Below, piece after piece: positions 52,976-61,383 of a stretch of 64,000 bases of DNA; position 1 is the first letter of the stretch; each line of letters begins with the position of its first letter. Made by a program: the position numbers and the translations under genes. The notes beneath the pieces are model-generated. The model ran no database searches, was not told the origin of the DNA, and saw only the letters and a list, made by a program, of their open reading frames with translations. Origin of the DNA: FEB-22 sp003105195 (GTDB taxonomy: Bacteria; Pseudomonadota; Alphaproteobacteria; Rhizobiales; Xanthobacteraceae). The DNA lies in the NCBI GenBank assembly GCA_027493405.1, contig JAOSKV010000007.1, positions 72,837-136,836 on the forward strand, given 5' to 3'.

Positions 52976-54190
52976 ATGCAGGAGAGGGCGACGAGAGATC
53001 CGAGCGTGCCGCTGCCGCGCCCCCTGGCCGCGCCCGCGCCGTCGGCGCGCGACTTGCGGCTCGATTTCTTCCGCGGGCTCGCCCTCTGGTTCATCTTCCT
53101 CGACCACATCCCGCGCAACGTCGTCAATTGGGTCACCATCCGCAACTACGGGTTCAGCGACGCGGCCGAGGTCTTCGTCTTCATCTCGGGCTACACGGCG
53201 GCCTTCGTCTACGGCGGCATCATGCTCAAGCGTGGCTTCCTGGTCTCGGGCGCGCGCATCTGGAAGCGCGCCTGGACCGTCTATGTCGCGCAGATCTTCC
53301 TGTTCGCGGTGTTCATGGCCGAGGTGAGCTACGTCTCGCGCACCTTCGACAACCCGCTCTTTCTCGAGGAGATGAACGTCTTCGAATTCCTGCGCGTGCC
53401 GGACGTGATGCTCGTGCAGGCCTTCCTGCTCAGGTACACGCCGGTCTTCATGGACGTGCTGCCGCTCTACATTGTTCTCCTGCTCGCATTTCCGGCGATC
53501 CTGTGGATGCTCCTGAACCGACCCGGGCTCGCGCTCGCGATCTCGGTCGCGGTCTATGCCGTGAGCAAGGCCTTCGGCTGGAACTTTCCCTCCTATCCGA
53601 GCGGCGGCTGGTTCTTCAATCCGCTCGCCTGGCAGCTGATCTTCGTGTTCGGCGCCTGGTGCGGCACCGGCGGTCCGGCGCGGCTCGGACGCGTGGCGCA
53701 ATCGCGCCTGCTCCTGTGGGCCGCGGTCGCCTATCTGGCCTTCGCCTTCCTGATCGTGCTCACCTGGTATTTCCCGGCCCTGCAGGTCTACCTGCCGCGC
53801 TGGCTCGCCACCGCCATGTACCCGATCGACAAGACCAACCTCGACATCCTGCGCTTCCTGCACTTCGTGGCGCTCGCCGTCGTGGTGGTCCGCCTGGTGC
53901 CGGCCGACGCGCCCTGGTTGCGGTCGCGGCTCGCCTGGCCCGCCATCGTCTGCGGCCAGCATTCGCTGGAGATCTTCTGCCTCGGCGTGTTCCTCTCCTT
54001 CGCGGGACATTTCGCGATCGTCGAGATCTCGGCCTCGGTTCTCGCCCAGGTGTTGATCAGCCTGACAGGAGTAGCGATTATGATCGCGTCCGCGTCGATG
54101 TTCTCGTGGTACAAGCGCAGCATCGAGGGGAAGGGGCCCGGTCCGCGTCCGAAATCGTCGGGTGCGGCATCTGCCGGAGCGGAGGCATGA
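52976..54190 (+). CDS. opgC: OpgC family acyltransferase (osmoregulated periplasmic glucan modification)
   Basis: This 404-residue inner-membrane protein has about ten membrane helices and the OpgC domain: RDLRLDFFRGLALWFIFLDH near the start, followed by FSDAAEVFVFISGYTAAFVY and GGWFFNPLAWQLIFVFGAWC. OpgC attaches succinyl or similar acidic groups to periplasmic glucans. The histidine in FLDHIPRNVVNW is the probable acyl acceptor/catalytic residue. The downstream gene encodes an SGNH-like protein whose start overlaps its stop as ATGA, and a second SGNH gene follows. That linkage suggests a two- or three-protein acyl transfer system. Confidence 0.88.
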   Translation: MQERATRDPSVPLPRPLAAPAPSARDLRLDFFRGLALWFIFLDHIPRNVVNWVTIRNYGFSDAAEVFVFISGYTAAFVYGGIMLKRGFLVSGARIWKRAWTVYVAQIFLFAVFMAEVSYVSRTFDNPLFLEEMNVFEFLRVPDVMLVQAFLLRYTPVFMDVLPLYIVLLLAFPAILWMLLNRPGLALAISVAVYAVSKAFGWNFPSYPSGGWFFNPLAWQLIFVFGAWCGTGGPARLGRVAQSRLLLWAAVAYLAFAFLIVLTWYFPALQVYLPRWLATAMYPIDKTNLDILRFLHFVALAVVVVRLVPADAPWLRSRLAWPAIVCGQHSLEIFCLGVFLSFAGHFAIVEISASVLAQVLISLTGVAIMIASASMFSWYKRSIEGKGPGPRPKSSGAASAGAEA

Positions 54191-54942
54191 GACGGCTGCT
54201 CGCAGCGCTGGTCGGGGTTTTCACCTATGCGGGCATCGCCACGGCCGCCGAGGACCAGACCTGCGCGGTGGCCGCGCATCTCGCCGAGGCCGAGGCGCCG
54301 CTGCCGCGCGTCGCCGCCGCCATCAGGGAGGCGCGCGAGCTGTCGATCCTGGTGATCGGCACCTCGTCCTCGACCCTGCCGGGGCCGGGCGGTGCGAAGC
54401 TCGCCTTCCCGGCGCGGCTCGAGGCGGCGCTCGCCGCGAAGCTTCCGGGGGTCGCCGTCCGCGTCGCGGCCGAGGCCATTCCGCGCCGCAGCGCGACCGA
54501 CATGGTGGCGAGCTTTCCCAGCCTCCTGGCGGCCCGCAAGCCGACCTTGGCGATCTGGCAGACCGGGACCTTCGACGCGATCCGCGGCATCGACACCGAA
54601 TCCTTCGCCGTCTCGCTGGAGAACGGCATCCGGATCCTGCACGAGGCCGGCGCCGACGTCGTCGTCATGAACCCGCAGTTCAGCCCGCGCACCGAGGCCA
54701 TGATCGCCACCGCCCCCTATGCGGACACGATGCGCTGGGTCGCGATCCAGCAAGAGGTTCCGCTGTTCGACCGCAGCGCCGTCATGCGGCATTGGAGCGA
54801 GCTCGGAACCTTCGACCTCTATGCCCAGACCAAGAAGCTTGACACGGCCGCCCAGGTTCATGATTGCATAGGGCAATTGCTCGCGCAGCTGATCGTCCAG
54901 GCCGCGAAGCCGAACGGGGTGGCGTCGGGGGACCCGCGTTGA
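54187..54942 (+). CDS. SGNH-like protein with degenerate catalytic blocks
   Basis: This 251-residue secreted protein (signal MRRLLAALVGVFTYAGIATA) resembles the next gene in layout, with the nucleophile-like block LVIGTSSSTLPG, a block II-like VRVAAEAIPRRSATDMVASF, and IWQTGTFDAIRG. Compared with active SGNH hydrolases the block III Asn is missing (GTFD for GTND), and the C-terminal Asp-X-X-His block is absent, the corresponding region being FDLYAQTKKLDTAAQVHD. It is thus probably non-catalytic or uses a changed mechanism, perhaps as a partner of OpgC or of its paralogue. It is coupled to opgC by a four-base overlap. Confidence 0.7.
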   Translation: MRRLLAALVGVFTYAGIATAAEDQTCAVAAHLAEAEAPLPRVAAAIREARELSILVIGTSSSTLPGPGGAKLAFPARLEAALAAKLPGVAVRVAAEAIPRRSATDMVASFPSLLAARKPTLAIWQTGTFDAIRGIDTESFAVSLENGIRILHEAGADVVVMNPQFSPRTEAMIATAPYADTMRWVAIQQEVPLFDRSAVMRHWSELGTFDLYAQTKKLDTAAQVHDCIGQLLAQLIVQAAKPNGVASGDPR

Positions 54943-55739
54943 ACAGGAATCCGTCTCGTCGGACGCTGCGGCGCGCGGCTTGGCTCGGTGCGTCCCTTCT
55001 CCCGCTGCTGGTCTGGTCCGCGCCGCTCGCCGCGCAGGTGCCGGCCTGCGCCGCGCCCGCCGAGCTTTCCCGCTTCGACGATCCGCTGCAGAGGGTCGTC
55101 CGCCGGATCGCGAAGGGCGATCCCGTCAAGATCGTCGCCATCGGCTCCTCCTCCACGGCCGGGGCCGGCGCCTCCTCGCCGGAGCTCAGCTATCCGAGCC
55201 GGCTCGAGGCCGAGCTTCGCGCGCGCCTGCCCGGCGTCGCGGTCGCGGTGATCAATCGCGGCGTCAACGGCGAGGTCGCCGCCGACATGATGAAGCGCTT
55301 CGCCGCCGACGTGTTCGCCGAGAAGCCCGATCTCGTCATCTGGCAGGTCGGCACCAACTCGGTGCTGCGCGACCAGAACGTGCTGCGCTTCGCGCCGGTG
55401 ATCCGCGACGGGCTCGAGCAGCTCCTCGGCAGCGGCGCCGACCTGATCGTGATGAACTCGCAGTTCGCGCCCAAGGTCCTGGTCAAGGCCGACGCCGAGC
55501 GCATGGTCGACATCGTCGGCGCCGAGGCGAAGGACGTGGGCGCGCAGCTGTTCGACCGCTTCGCCCTGATGCGCCACTGGCACGAGAGCGAGCGCATCGG
55601 CTTCGAGACCTTCATTCATCCCGACGGGCTGCACCTCAACGACTGGAGCTACGCCTGCGTCGCCAAGGTGCTGGCCGCTGCGATCCTCGACGGCGTGAAG
55701 CCGCCCGTGGTGGCGAAGGTGAGCCCCGGCGCCCGCTGA
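54939..55739 (+). CDS. SGNH/GDSL family hydrolase, secreted
   Basis: This 266-residue protein has a signal peptide (about residues 8-32) and complete SGNH blocks: Ser71 in VAIGSSSTAGAGAS, Gly111 in VINRGVNGEVAADM, Asn140 in IWQVGTNSVL, and Asp229/His232 in FIHPDGLHLNDWSY. It should be an esterase or acyltransferase in the periplasm. The TTG at 54939 overlaps the previous stop (TTGA) and follows GGGGGA; the longer frame from 54864 lies inside the neighbour. Linked to OpgC and a degenerate paralogue, it may transfer or remove acyl groups on periplasmic glucans. That role is inferred. Confidence 0.82.
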   Translation: MNRNPSRRTLRRAAWLGASLLPLLVWSAPLAAQVPACAAPAELSRFDDPLQRVVRRIAKGDPVKIVAIGSSSTAGAGASSPELSYPSRLEAELRARLPGVAVAVINRGVNGEVAADMMKRFAADVFAEKPDLVIWQVGTNSVLRDQNVLRFAPVIRDGLEQLLGSGADLIVMNSQFAPKVLVKADAERMVDIVGAEAKDVGAQLFDRFALMRHWHESERIGFETFIHPDGLHLNDWSYACVAKVLAAAILDGVKPPVVAKVSPGAR

Positions 55740-55740
55740 T

Positions 55741-56925
55741 CTACGCCGTCTCCAGCGCCGCGAAGATGTCCTCGCAGATATCGTCCGGGTGCTCGAGCCC
55801 GGCCGAGAAGCGCACCAGGCCGTCGCTGATGCCGAGCTCGGCGCGCGCCTGCGGCGTGAGCCGCTGGTGCGTGGTGGTCGCCGGATGGGTGATCAGGCTC
55901 TTGGCGTCGCCGAGATTGTTGCTGATGCGGATCAGCCGCAGTGCGTCCTGGAAGCGGAACGCCGCCTCCTTGCCGCCCGCGATCTCGAAGGCGACCAGGG
56001 TCGAGCCGCCGCGCATCTGCTTCTGCACCAGCGCGGCCTGCGGATGGTCGGGCCGCCCCGGATAGAGGAGCCGCGTGATCTTCGGGTGCTCGGCGAGCGC
56101 CACCGCCACGGTCGCGGCGGTGTCGGTCTGCCGGCGCACCCGCACGGACAGCGTCTCCAGTCCCTTGAGCAGCACCCAGGCATTGAACGGCGACATCGAC
56201 GGCCCGGTCTGCCGGATGAACTGGTGGATGTGCTTGCCGATGAACTCCTCGGTGCCGAGGATCACGCCGCCGAGGCAGCGTCCCTGGCCGTCGATGTGCT
56301 TGGTCGCCGAATAGACCACGCAGTCGGCACCGAGCGTCAGCGGGCTCTGGAACAGCGGCGTCGCGAACACGTTGTCGACCACCAGCGTCGCCCCCGCCGC
56401 ATGGGCGATTCCCGCGACCGCCGCGATGTCGATCACCTCCAGCGTCGGGTTGGTGGGCGTCTCGAGGAAGAAGGTCTTGGTGTTCGGCCGGACCGCGCGA
56501 CGCCAGGCATCGAGGTCGTTGCCGTCGACGATCGTCGAGGCGATGCCGTAGCGCGGCAGGTACTCCTCCAGCACGTAGCGGCAGGAGCCGAACAGCGCCT
56601 TGGCGCCCACCACGTGGTCGCCGGCCTTGAGCTGGCCCATCAGCGAGAGCGTCACGGCGGCCATGCCGGTCGCGGTCGCGCGCGCGGCCTCGGCGCCTTC
56701 CAGCGCCGCCATGCGCGCCTCGAACATCGACACCGTGGGATTGCCGTAGCGCGAGTAGATGTAGCCGGGATCCTGGCCCTTGAAGCGCGCCTCGGCCGTG
56801 GCCGCGTCCTCGTAGACGTAGCCCTGGGTGAGGAACAGCGCCTCCGAGGTCTCGCCGAACTGCGAGCGCAGCGTCCCCGCGTGGACCAGGCGGGTTTCCG
56901 GGCGATAGGGCTTGCGGGCGGACAT
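55741..56925 (-). CDS. metZ: O-succinylhomoserine sulfhydrylase
   Basis: MetZ makes homocysteine directly from O-succinylhomoserine and sulfide. This PLP enzyme of about 394 residues shows ETRLVHAGTLRSQFGETSEA, YVYEDAATAEARFKG, IYSRYGNPTVSMFEARMAAL, FLETPTNPTLEVIDIAAVA and the Schiff-base Lys209 in YSATKHIDGQGRCLGGV. The tail is GISDGLVRFSAGLEHPDDI. I chose the ATG at 56925, with a near-perfect AGGAGG six bases upstream, over the ATG at 56943 or 56982. A SAM-II riboswitch lies upstream, tying the gene to methionine status. It is divergent from a dCTP deaminase gene. Confidence 0.94.
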   Translation of the reverse strand: MSARKPYRPETRLVHAGTLRSQFGETSEALFLTQGYVYEDAATAEARFKGQDPGYIYSRYGNPTVSMFEARMAALEGAEAARATATGMAAVTLSLMGQLKAGDHVVGAKALFGSCRYVLEEYLPRYGIASTIVDGNDLDAWRRAVRPNTKTFFLETPTNPTLEVIDIAAVAGIAHAAGATLVVDNVFATPLFQSPLTLGADCVVYSATKHIDGQGRCLGGVILGTEEFIGKHIHQFIRQTGPSMSPFNAWVLLKGLETLSVRVRRQTDTAATVAVALAEHPKITRLLYPGRPDHPQAALVQKQMRGGSTLVAFEIAGGKEAAFRFQDALRLIRISNNLGDAKSLITHPATTTHQRLTPQARAELGISDGLVRFSAGLEHPDDICEDIFAALETA

Positions 56926-56984
56926 CGCGGCCTCCTGGGCCATGAAAAATCCCGGCCGGGGAGTGCCGTGGCCGGGCCGCACGC

Positions 56985-57050
56985 ATCCCCGGCCTTTTAG
57001 CGAGTTGTTTTACGTGGCTGCAAGCCGGCCGGCGCAAATGACCACGGGAT
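56985..57050 (-). promoter_or_regulatory. SAM-II riboswitch upstream of metZ
   Basis: On the minus strand the sequence CCGTGGTCATTTG, a GC arm, CTTGCAGCCACGTAAAACAA and GCTAAAAGGCC matches the SAM-II (metA element) pattern, including the CTTGCAGCCACGT pairing segment and the GCTAAA pseudoknot. SAM binding represses the downstream methionine gene by hiding the ribosome site. The element ends about 60 bases before the metZ start. Confidence 0.85.
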
Positions 57051-57123
57051 AAGCCGTTTCTTAGGCGCGCGCTCCCTTTCCGTCAAGGCGGCCTTCGGTT
57101 AGACGGTCTCGAGGATTTGGCCG

Positions 57124-58224
57124 ATGCCGCTTGCGTTTTCCGCCCAGGACAAGGGGATCCTGCCCGACCGGATGATCGCGGCGCTCGGCGAGGCCCGCGT
57201 CATCCTTCCGGCCTATCCGTTCGTCCCCGGCCAGATCCAGCCCGCGAGCCTCGACCTGCGCCTCGGCGAGGTCGCCTACCGGGTGCGCGCGAGCTTCATG
57301 CCGGGCCCGCACGCGACCGTCGCGGAGCGGATCGAGGGCCTGAAGCTGCACGAGATCGCGCTCGCCGACGGCGCCGTGCTGGAGACCGGCTGCGTCTACA
57401 TCGTGCCGCTGATCGAGAGCCTGGCGCTGCCGCCGGATCTTGCGGCCGCCGCCAACCCGAAGAGCTCGACCGGCCGGCTCGACGTCTTCACCCGCGTGAT
57501 CACCGACCGCGGGCGCCGCTTCGACCAGATCGCGCACGGCTATCACGGCCCGCTCTACGCCGAGATCAGCCCGCGCACCTTTCCGGTGCTGGTGCGCGAA
57601 GGCTCGCGCCTCTCCCAGATCCGCTTCCGCCGCGGCCATGCGGTGCTGAGCGAGACCGAGCTCGCGGCGCTGCACGCGCGCGAGCGCCTGGTCGACGCCG
57701 AGGACGCGGACTTCGCCGGCGGCATCGCGGTCGGCGTCGACCTCGCCGGCGTCGGCGGCCTGGTCGGCTACCGCGCCAAGCGCCACACCGGCCTGATCGA
57801 CGTGGACCGCCGCGCCGGCTACGCGGTCGCGGACTTCTGGGAGCCGATCGCGGCGCGCCGCGACCGCACGCTGATCCTCGACCCCGACGAGTTCTACATC
57901 CTGGCCTCCAAGGAGGCCGTGCAGGTGCCGCCCGATCACGCCGCCGAGATGGTGCCCTTCGACCCGCTGGTCGGCGAGTTCCGCGTGCACTATGCGGGCT
58001 TCTTCGATCCGGGCTTCGGCTATGCCGGGGCCGGCGGCACCGGCTCGCGCGCCGTGCTCGAGGTGCGCTCGCGCGAGGTGCCCTTCATCCTCGAGCACGG
58101 CCAGATCGTCGGCCGCCTCGTCTACGAGACGCTGCTGGCGCGCCCCGAGAAGCTCTACGGCACCGGCATTGGCTCCAACTACCAGGCCCAGGGCCTCAAG
58201 CTCTCGAAGCACTTCACGGCGTGA
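57124..58224 (+). CDS. dcd: 2'-deoxycytidine 5'-triphosphate deaminase, tandem-domain form
   Basis: This 366-residue protein belongs to the dCTP deaminase/dUTPase fold but is twice the size of E. coli Dcd. Its first half contains QIQPASLDLRLGEVAYRVRA, VYIVPLIESLALPPDL and the dUTPase-like NPKSSTGRLDVFTRVI. The second half has FYILASKEAVQVPPDHAAEM and HYAGFFDPGFGYAGAGGTGS. Such two-domain forms are the normal Dcd of many Rhizobiales, where the two halves form one pseudo-dimer. It deaminates dCTP to dUTP for thymidylate synthesis. It shares the upstream gap with the metZ riboswitch, and a MITE-like element follows its stop. Confidence 0.9.
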   Translation: MPLAFSAQDKGILPDRMIAALGEARVILPAYPFVPGQIQPASLDLRLGEVAYRVRASFMPGPHATVAERIEGLKLHEIALADGAVLETGCVYIVPLIESLALPPDLAAAANPKSSTGRLDVFTRVITDRGRRFDQIAHGYHGPLYAEISPRTFPVLVREGSRLSQIRFRRGHAVLSETELAALHARERLVDAEDADFAGGIAVGVDLAGVGGLVGYRAKRHTGLIDVDRRAGYAVADFWEPIAARRDRTLILDPDEFYILASKEAVQVPPDHAAEMVPFDPLVGEFRVHYAGFFDPGFGYAGAGGTGSRAVLEVRSREVPFILEHGQIVGRLVYETLLARPEKLYGTGIGSNYQAQGLKLSKHFTA

Positions 58225-58240
58225 TCCCGCCGCGGCTGCC

Positions 58241-58401
58241 CGTAGGGTGCAATAGCCGCGCCAGCGGCGTATTGCACCATCAGCGCTGCCGGTTATCAAA
58301 TCGGTGCAATACGGCGCATGCAAGTCGGCTGTTGCCGAGTTGCACATTGATCATTCCCAGGTCGGGCAAGCCCGACCTGGGTGCGCCTATTGCACCCTAC
58401 G
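58241..58401. repeat. MITE-like palindromic element with 15-base terminal inverted repeats
   Basis: The element begins CGTAGGGTGCAATAG and ends with its perfect reverse complement CTATTGCACCCTACG at 58387-58401. Inside lies another inverted repeat, CCAGGTCGGGC with GCCCGACCTGG, and more copies of the TGCAAT motif. It is 161 bases long and contains no gene. It resembles intergenic repeats with the core GTAGGGTGCAATA that are frequent in Bradyrhizobium-type genomes. Its right end also supplies the last four codons and the stop of the leftward ion-channel gene. Confidence 0.7.
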
Positions 58402-59271
58402 AACGACGAGCTGCCAAGCCGTCACGCGGTTTCGACACCCGGCGGGCGCTGCGCGACGCTCGGCGCGCAGCGCGGCGATCTCGGCGCGCAGGTGTTGGAT
58501 CTCGCGCACCAGCGGCGCGGTCTCCTCGTGCATCATCTCGCGCTCGGCCTCGCGCTCGGCGGCCTGCTCCTTCTGCACCTCGGTCTGCATGGCGTTGACG
58601 ATGATGCCGATGAACAGGTTGAGGATCGTGAAGGTGGTGCCGATGATGAACGGGATGAAGAACAGCCAGGCATAGGGGTGCCGGTCCATGATCGGGCGCA
58701 CGACGCCCTCGACCCAGCCTTCCAGCGTCATCACCGTGAACAGCGTGAACAACGAGGTCGCGAGGTCGCCGAACAGCTGCGGGAACTCCGCCCCGTAGAG
58801 GTTCACGGCCATCACGGCCGACACGTAGTAGATGAGCCCGATCAGCAGCAGGATCGATCCCATCCCGGGCAGCGCCGTGATGAAGCCGCCGACCACGCGG
58901 CGCAGCGACGGCACCGCCGTGATCAGCCGCAGGATGCGCAGCACCCGCAGCGCGCGCAGCACCGAGAAGGCTTCGCTCGCCGGCGCGAGCGCCACCGCCA
59001 CCACCACGAAGTCGAAGATGTTCCAGCCGTCGCGCAGGAAGGCGCCGCGCAGCACCACGATCCGCGCCGCGATCTCGGCGACGAACACGGCGATCACCAC
59101 GCGGTCGATCGCCTGCAACAGCCAGCCGTACTGCGCCATCGCGGCCTGGCTGGTCTCGAGCCCGAGCGTCACCGCGTTGAGCACGATGAGGCCCATGATG
59201 AAGCGGTCGGTGCGCGGGTCTTGCACCACGCTGCGCAGGCGGTCGAGCACGGAAATCCCCCGAAATGGCAA
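58387..59271 (-). CDS. Voltage-gated ion channel family protein (bacterial sodium channel-like)
   Basis: This 294-residue protein is a single six-helix ion channel subunit like NaChBac. S4 holds the regular arginines R106, R109, R112 and R115 in SVLRALRVLRILRLI. The pore loop TLFTVMTLEGWVEGV gives a selectivity-filter sequence TLEGW at 182-186, compared with TLESW in well-studied sodium channels. S6 is FFIPFIIGTTFTILNLFIGI. The C-terminal tail from about 228 is a charged coiled coil (EVQKEQAAEREAEREMMHEE) that likely forms a tetramerisation bundle. The last residues and the stop codon come from the MITE element, so the natural end may have differed. Confidence 0.88.
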   Translation of the reverse strand: MPFRGISVLDRLRSVVQDPRTDRFIMGLIVLNAVTLGLETSQAAMAQYGWLLQAIDRVVIAVFVAEIAARIVVLRGAFLRDGWNIFDFVVVAVALAPASEAFSVLRALRVLRILRLITAVPSLRRVVGGFITALPGMGSILLLIGLIYYVSAVMAVNLYGAEFPQLFGDLATSLFTLFTVMTLEGWVEGVVRPIMDRHPYAWLFFIPFIIGTTFTILNLFIGIIVNAMQTEVQKEQAAEREAEREMMHEETAPLVREIQHLRAEIAALRAERRAAPAGCRNRVTAWQLVVRRVQ

Positions 59272-59379
59272 ACTGGCCGGCCGATCACGACAGCAGGATT
59301 AAGGCGGTCTTGCGGGCGATTCGCGAGAGAGAAGGGGCCCTTGCGGCGCGCCGCACCGGTTCGCTATGGTGGAAGCCGC

Positions 59380-59454
59380 GCGGGCGTAGTTCAGTGGTAG
59401 AACGACAGCTTCCCAAGCTGTATGTCGTGGGTTCGATTCCCATCGCCCGCTCCA
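59380..59454 (+). tRNA. tRNA-Gly (anticodon CCC)
   Basis: The 75-base cloverleaf has acceptor arms GCGGGCG and CGCCCGC, D-arm AGTTCAGTGGTAGAAC, anticodon stem ACAGC/GCTGT with loop TTCCCAA (anticodon CCC, codon GGG) and T-arm GTGGGTTCGATTCCCAT. The CCA end is encoded. It stands alone between the channel gene and the second TRAP transporter cluster. Confidence 0.95.
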
Positions 59455-59578
59455 GCTTCCGGAGCGTCCGGCCCCTGTGGTCCGACCCTGCTCGCCGGGA
59501 TCGCGCCGGAGAGCTTGACGGGCGAGGAAGGCGAGGTTCGGGGCGCCTGGCGGGATCCGGGCGGATGAGCGCAACCGC

Positions 59579-60856
59579 TCACCGCCCCGGCACGAAAATC
59601 AGCGCGAAGGACGGGACGTAGGTCGTCAGGAACAGCACGACCAGCATGATGGCGATCTGCGGCCAGATCGCCCGTGCGATCCGCGTGAGACTGAGCCCGG
59701 ATATCGCCATGCCGATGAACAGGCAGTAGCCGATCGGCGGGGCCGCCATGCCGATCGCGACATTGGTGACGATGATCGCGCCGAAATGGATCGGATCGAC
59801 GCCGAACCGGCTCGCGATCGCGATCAGCATCGGCCCGAGGATCACCATGATGGCGATCTCGTCCAGCACCGCGGCGAGCAGGAAGAAGGCGATGTTGAGC
59901 CCGGCGAGCGCGATCCATTTCTCGCTCACATTGCTGGCGAGCCAGTTCGCGAAACCGGTCGCGATCTGCTCCTGGGCGATCAGCACGCCGAATCCCGCCG
60001 AGACCGCGATGATGCCGGTGACGATCGCGCTGATCCGCACCGACCGCAGGATGATCTCCGGCAGATCCGCCAGGCTCATCTGGCGCTCGACCAGGAGGCC
60101 GATGACCACCGCGTAGATGCAGCTCATTCCCGCGGCCTCGGTCGGCGTGAAGATCCCGCCATAGATGCCGCCGAGCACGACGAGCGGCGAGAGCAGCGCC
60201 CATTTCCCGCGCGCGAACGCCTCGCGCATCTCCGGCCACCGCGCCCTGTCCTGCTTGGGAACGCCGTTGCGCCGGGCGTGGACGTAGCAGATCCCCAATA
60301 GCCCCGCCGCGATGGCGAAGCCCGGCACGATGCCCGACAGGAACAGCTTGCTGATCGACTGCTCGGCCACGATGCCCCAGATCACGAAGGCGATCGAGGG
60401 CGGAATCAGCGGGCCCAGCACGCCGGCACTGACCGCGATCGCCGCCGCGAACGGCTTGTCGTAGCCGGCCTTGACCATGGCCGGGATCAGGATCGCGCCG
60501 ATCGCCGCCGTGGTCGCCGGCGCCGAGCCGGAGATCGCCGAGAACACCAGCGCGGCGAGCACGGTCACCATGGCGAGCCCGCCGGTGCGATGGCGCACCA
60601 GCACGGACGCGACATTGACCAGGCGCTGCGAGAGGCCGCCCGCCGTCATCAGCTCGCCGGCCAGCATGAACAGCGGAATCGCCAGGAGACTGAAGGACTG
60701 CGAGCCGGCGACGAGCTGCTGCGCCAGGAAGGCGGGCTCGATGTCGGCCACCGTCAGCACCAGCACGACCACGATGCCGATCGCGATCGCGAACGGGACG
60801 CCGGACGCCACGAGTCCGGCGAACCCCGCGGTGAGCAGCAGGGCGCTGGCGCTCAT
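59579..60856 (-). CDS. dctM: TRAP transporter large permease subunit (DctM family), second system
   Basis: This 425-residue inner-membrane permease has the usual DctM marks: FSAISGSAPATTAAIGAILI, PFAAAIAVSAGVLGPLIPPS, GIFTPTEAAGMSCIYAVVIG and LDEIAIMVILGPMLIAIASR. It is shorter and more standard than the DctM at 21.7 kb, and clearly from a different subfamily. The ATG at 60856 overlaps the dctQ stop (ATGA); the longer ORF runs into dctQ. It is last in a dctP-dctQ-dctM operon downstream of an amidohydrolase gene, so the imported acid may be the amidohydrolase product or substrate. Confidence 0.9.
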   Translation of the reverse strand: MSASALLLTAGFAGLVASGVPFAIAIGIVVVLVLTVADIEPAFLAQQLVAGSQSFSLLAIPLFMLAGELMTAGGLSQRLVNVASVLVRHRTGGLAMVTVLAALVFSAISGSAPATTAAIGAILIPAMVKAGYDKPFAAAIAVSAGVLGPLIPPSIAFVIWGIVAEQSISKLFLSGIVPGFAIAAGLLGICYVHARRNGVPKQDRARWPEMREAFARGKWALLSPLVVLGGIYGGIFTPTEAAGMSCIYAVVIGLLVERQMSLADLPEIILRSVRISAIVTGIIAVSAGFGVLIAQEQIATGFANWLASNVSEKWIALAGLNIAFFLLAAVLDEIAIMVILGPMLIAIASRFGVDPIHFGAIIVTNVAIGMAAPPIGYCLFIGMAISGLSLTRIARAIWPQIAIMLVVLFLTTYVPSFALIFVPGR

Positions 60857-61358
60857 GGTGCGAGGTCCGCAGGACGCTCTGCCGGCGAGGCGGCCAGCGT
60901 GCGCCAGCTCGCGAACAGGGCGATCAGCCCGCCCGTGATCGGTGCCAGGGCATGCAGGACCTCGATCGGGTAGCCGATCGCGGCCGAAACCGACCCCCGG
61001 TGATCTCCAGGAAGCGCTGCCCCGACCACGCGAGATAGAGGCCGAATGCCGCAGTGACCGCGTCGATGGCGCGCTCCGCAAAGGGGCGTGCGCCGGTCGG
61101 GACGCGGTTGATCAGGATGTCGAGCCGGACATGGAAGCCTTCGCGCACTCCGAGCGCCAGTCCTCCCATCACGGTCCAGGAGAACATCAGCACCGCGAGC
61201 TCTTCCGACCACGAGGGCGTGCGGCCGAACACGTAGCGCATCACCACCTGGATGGCGATGCACAGCACCATGGTGGCGGTCGCGGCGATCAGGGTCAGCT
61301 TGAGGAGCGCGGCAACGAACGCGACGAGGCGTCCGATGCCGCGCATGGCAGCGCCCAC
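60853..61358 (-). pseudogene. dctQ: TRAP transporter small permease subunit (DctQ family), second system, frameshifted
   Basis: The protein would be about 168 residues with four membrane helices. The first frame (MGAAMRGIGRLVAFVAALLK) contains VVMRYVFGRTPSWSEELAVL and GGLALGVREGFHVRLDIL, hallmarks of DctQ. After GQRFLEITGG the frame is lost near 61000 in a GGGGG run. The other frame continues SVSAAIGYPIEVLHALAPIT and ends SPAERPADLAP, overlapping dctM by four bases. A homopolymer error is the likely cause. A start at 61346 (MRGIGRL) is also possible. Confidence 0.8.
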
Positions 61359-61383
61359 GGGTGCGGCTCGCGGCTCGCCGGAG

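Noticed and set aside
49214..53327. Long plus-strand frames opposite the trkH pair
   Set aside because: They are antisense to two unmistakable TrkH genes and contain only His/Asp/Arg/Glu-rich low-complexity sequence.
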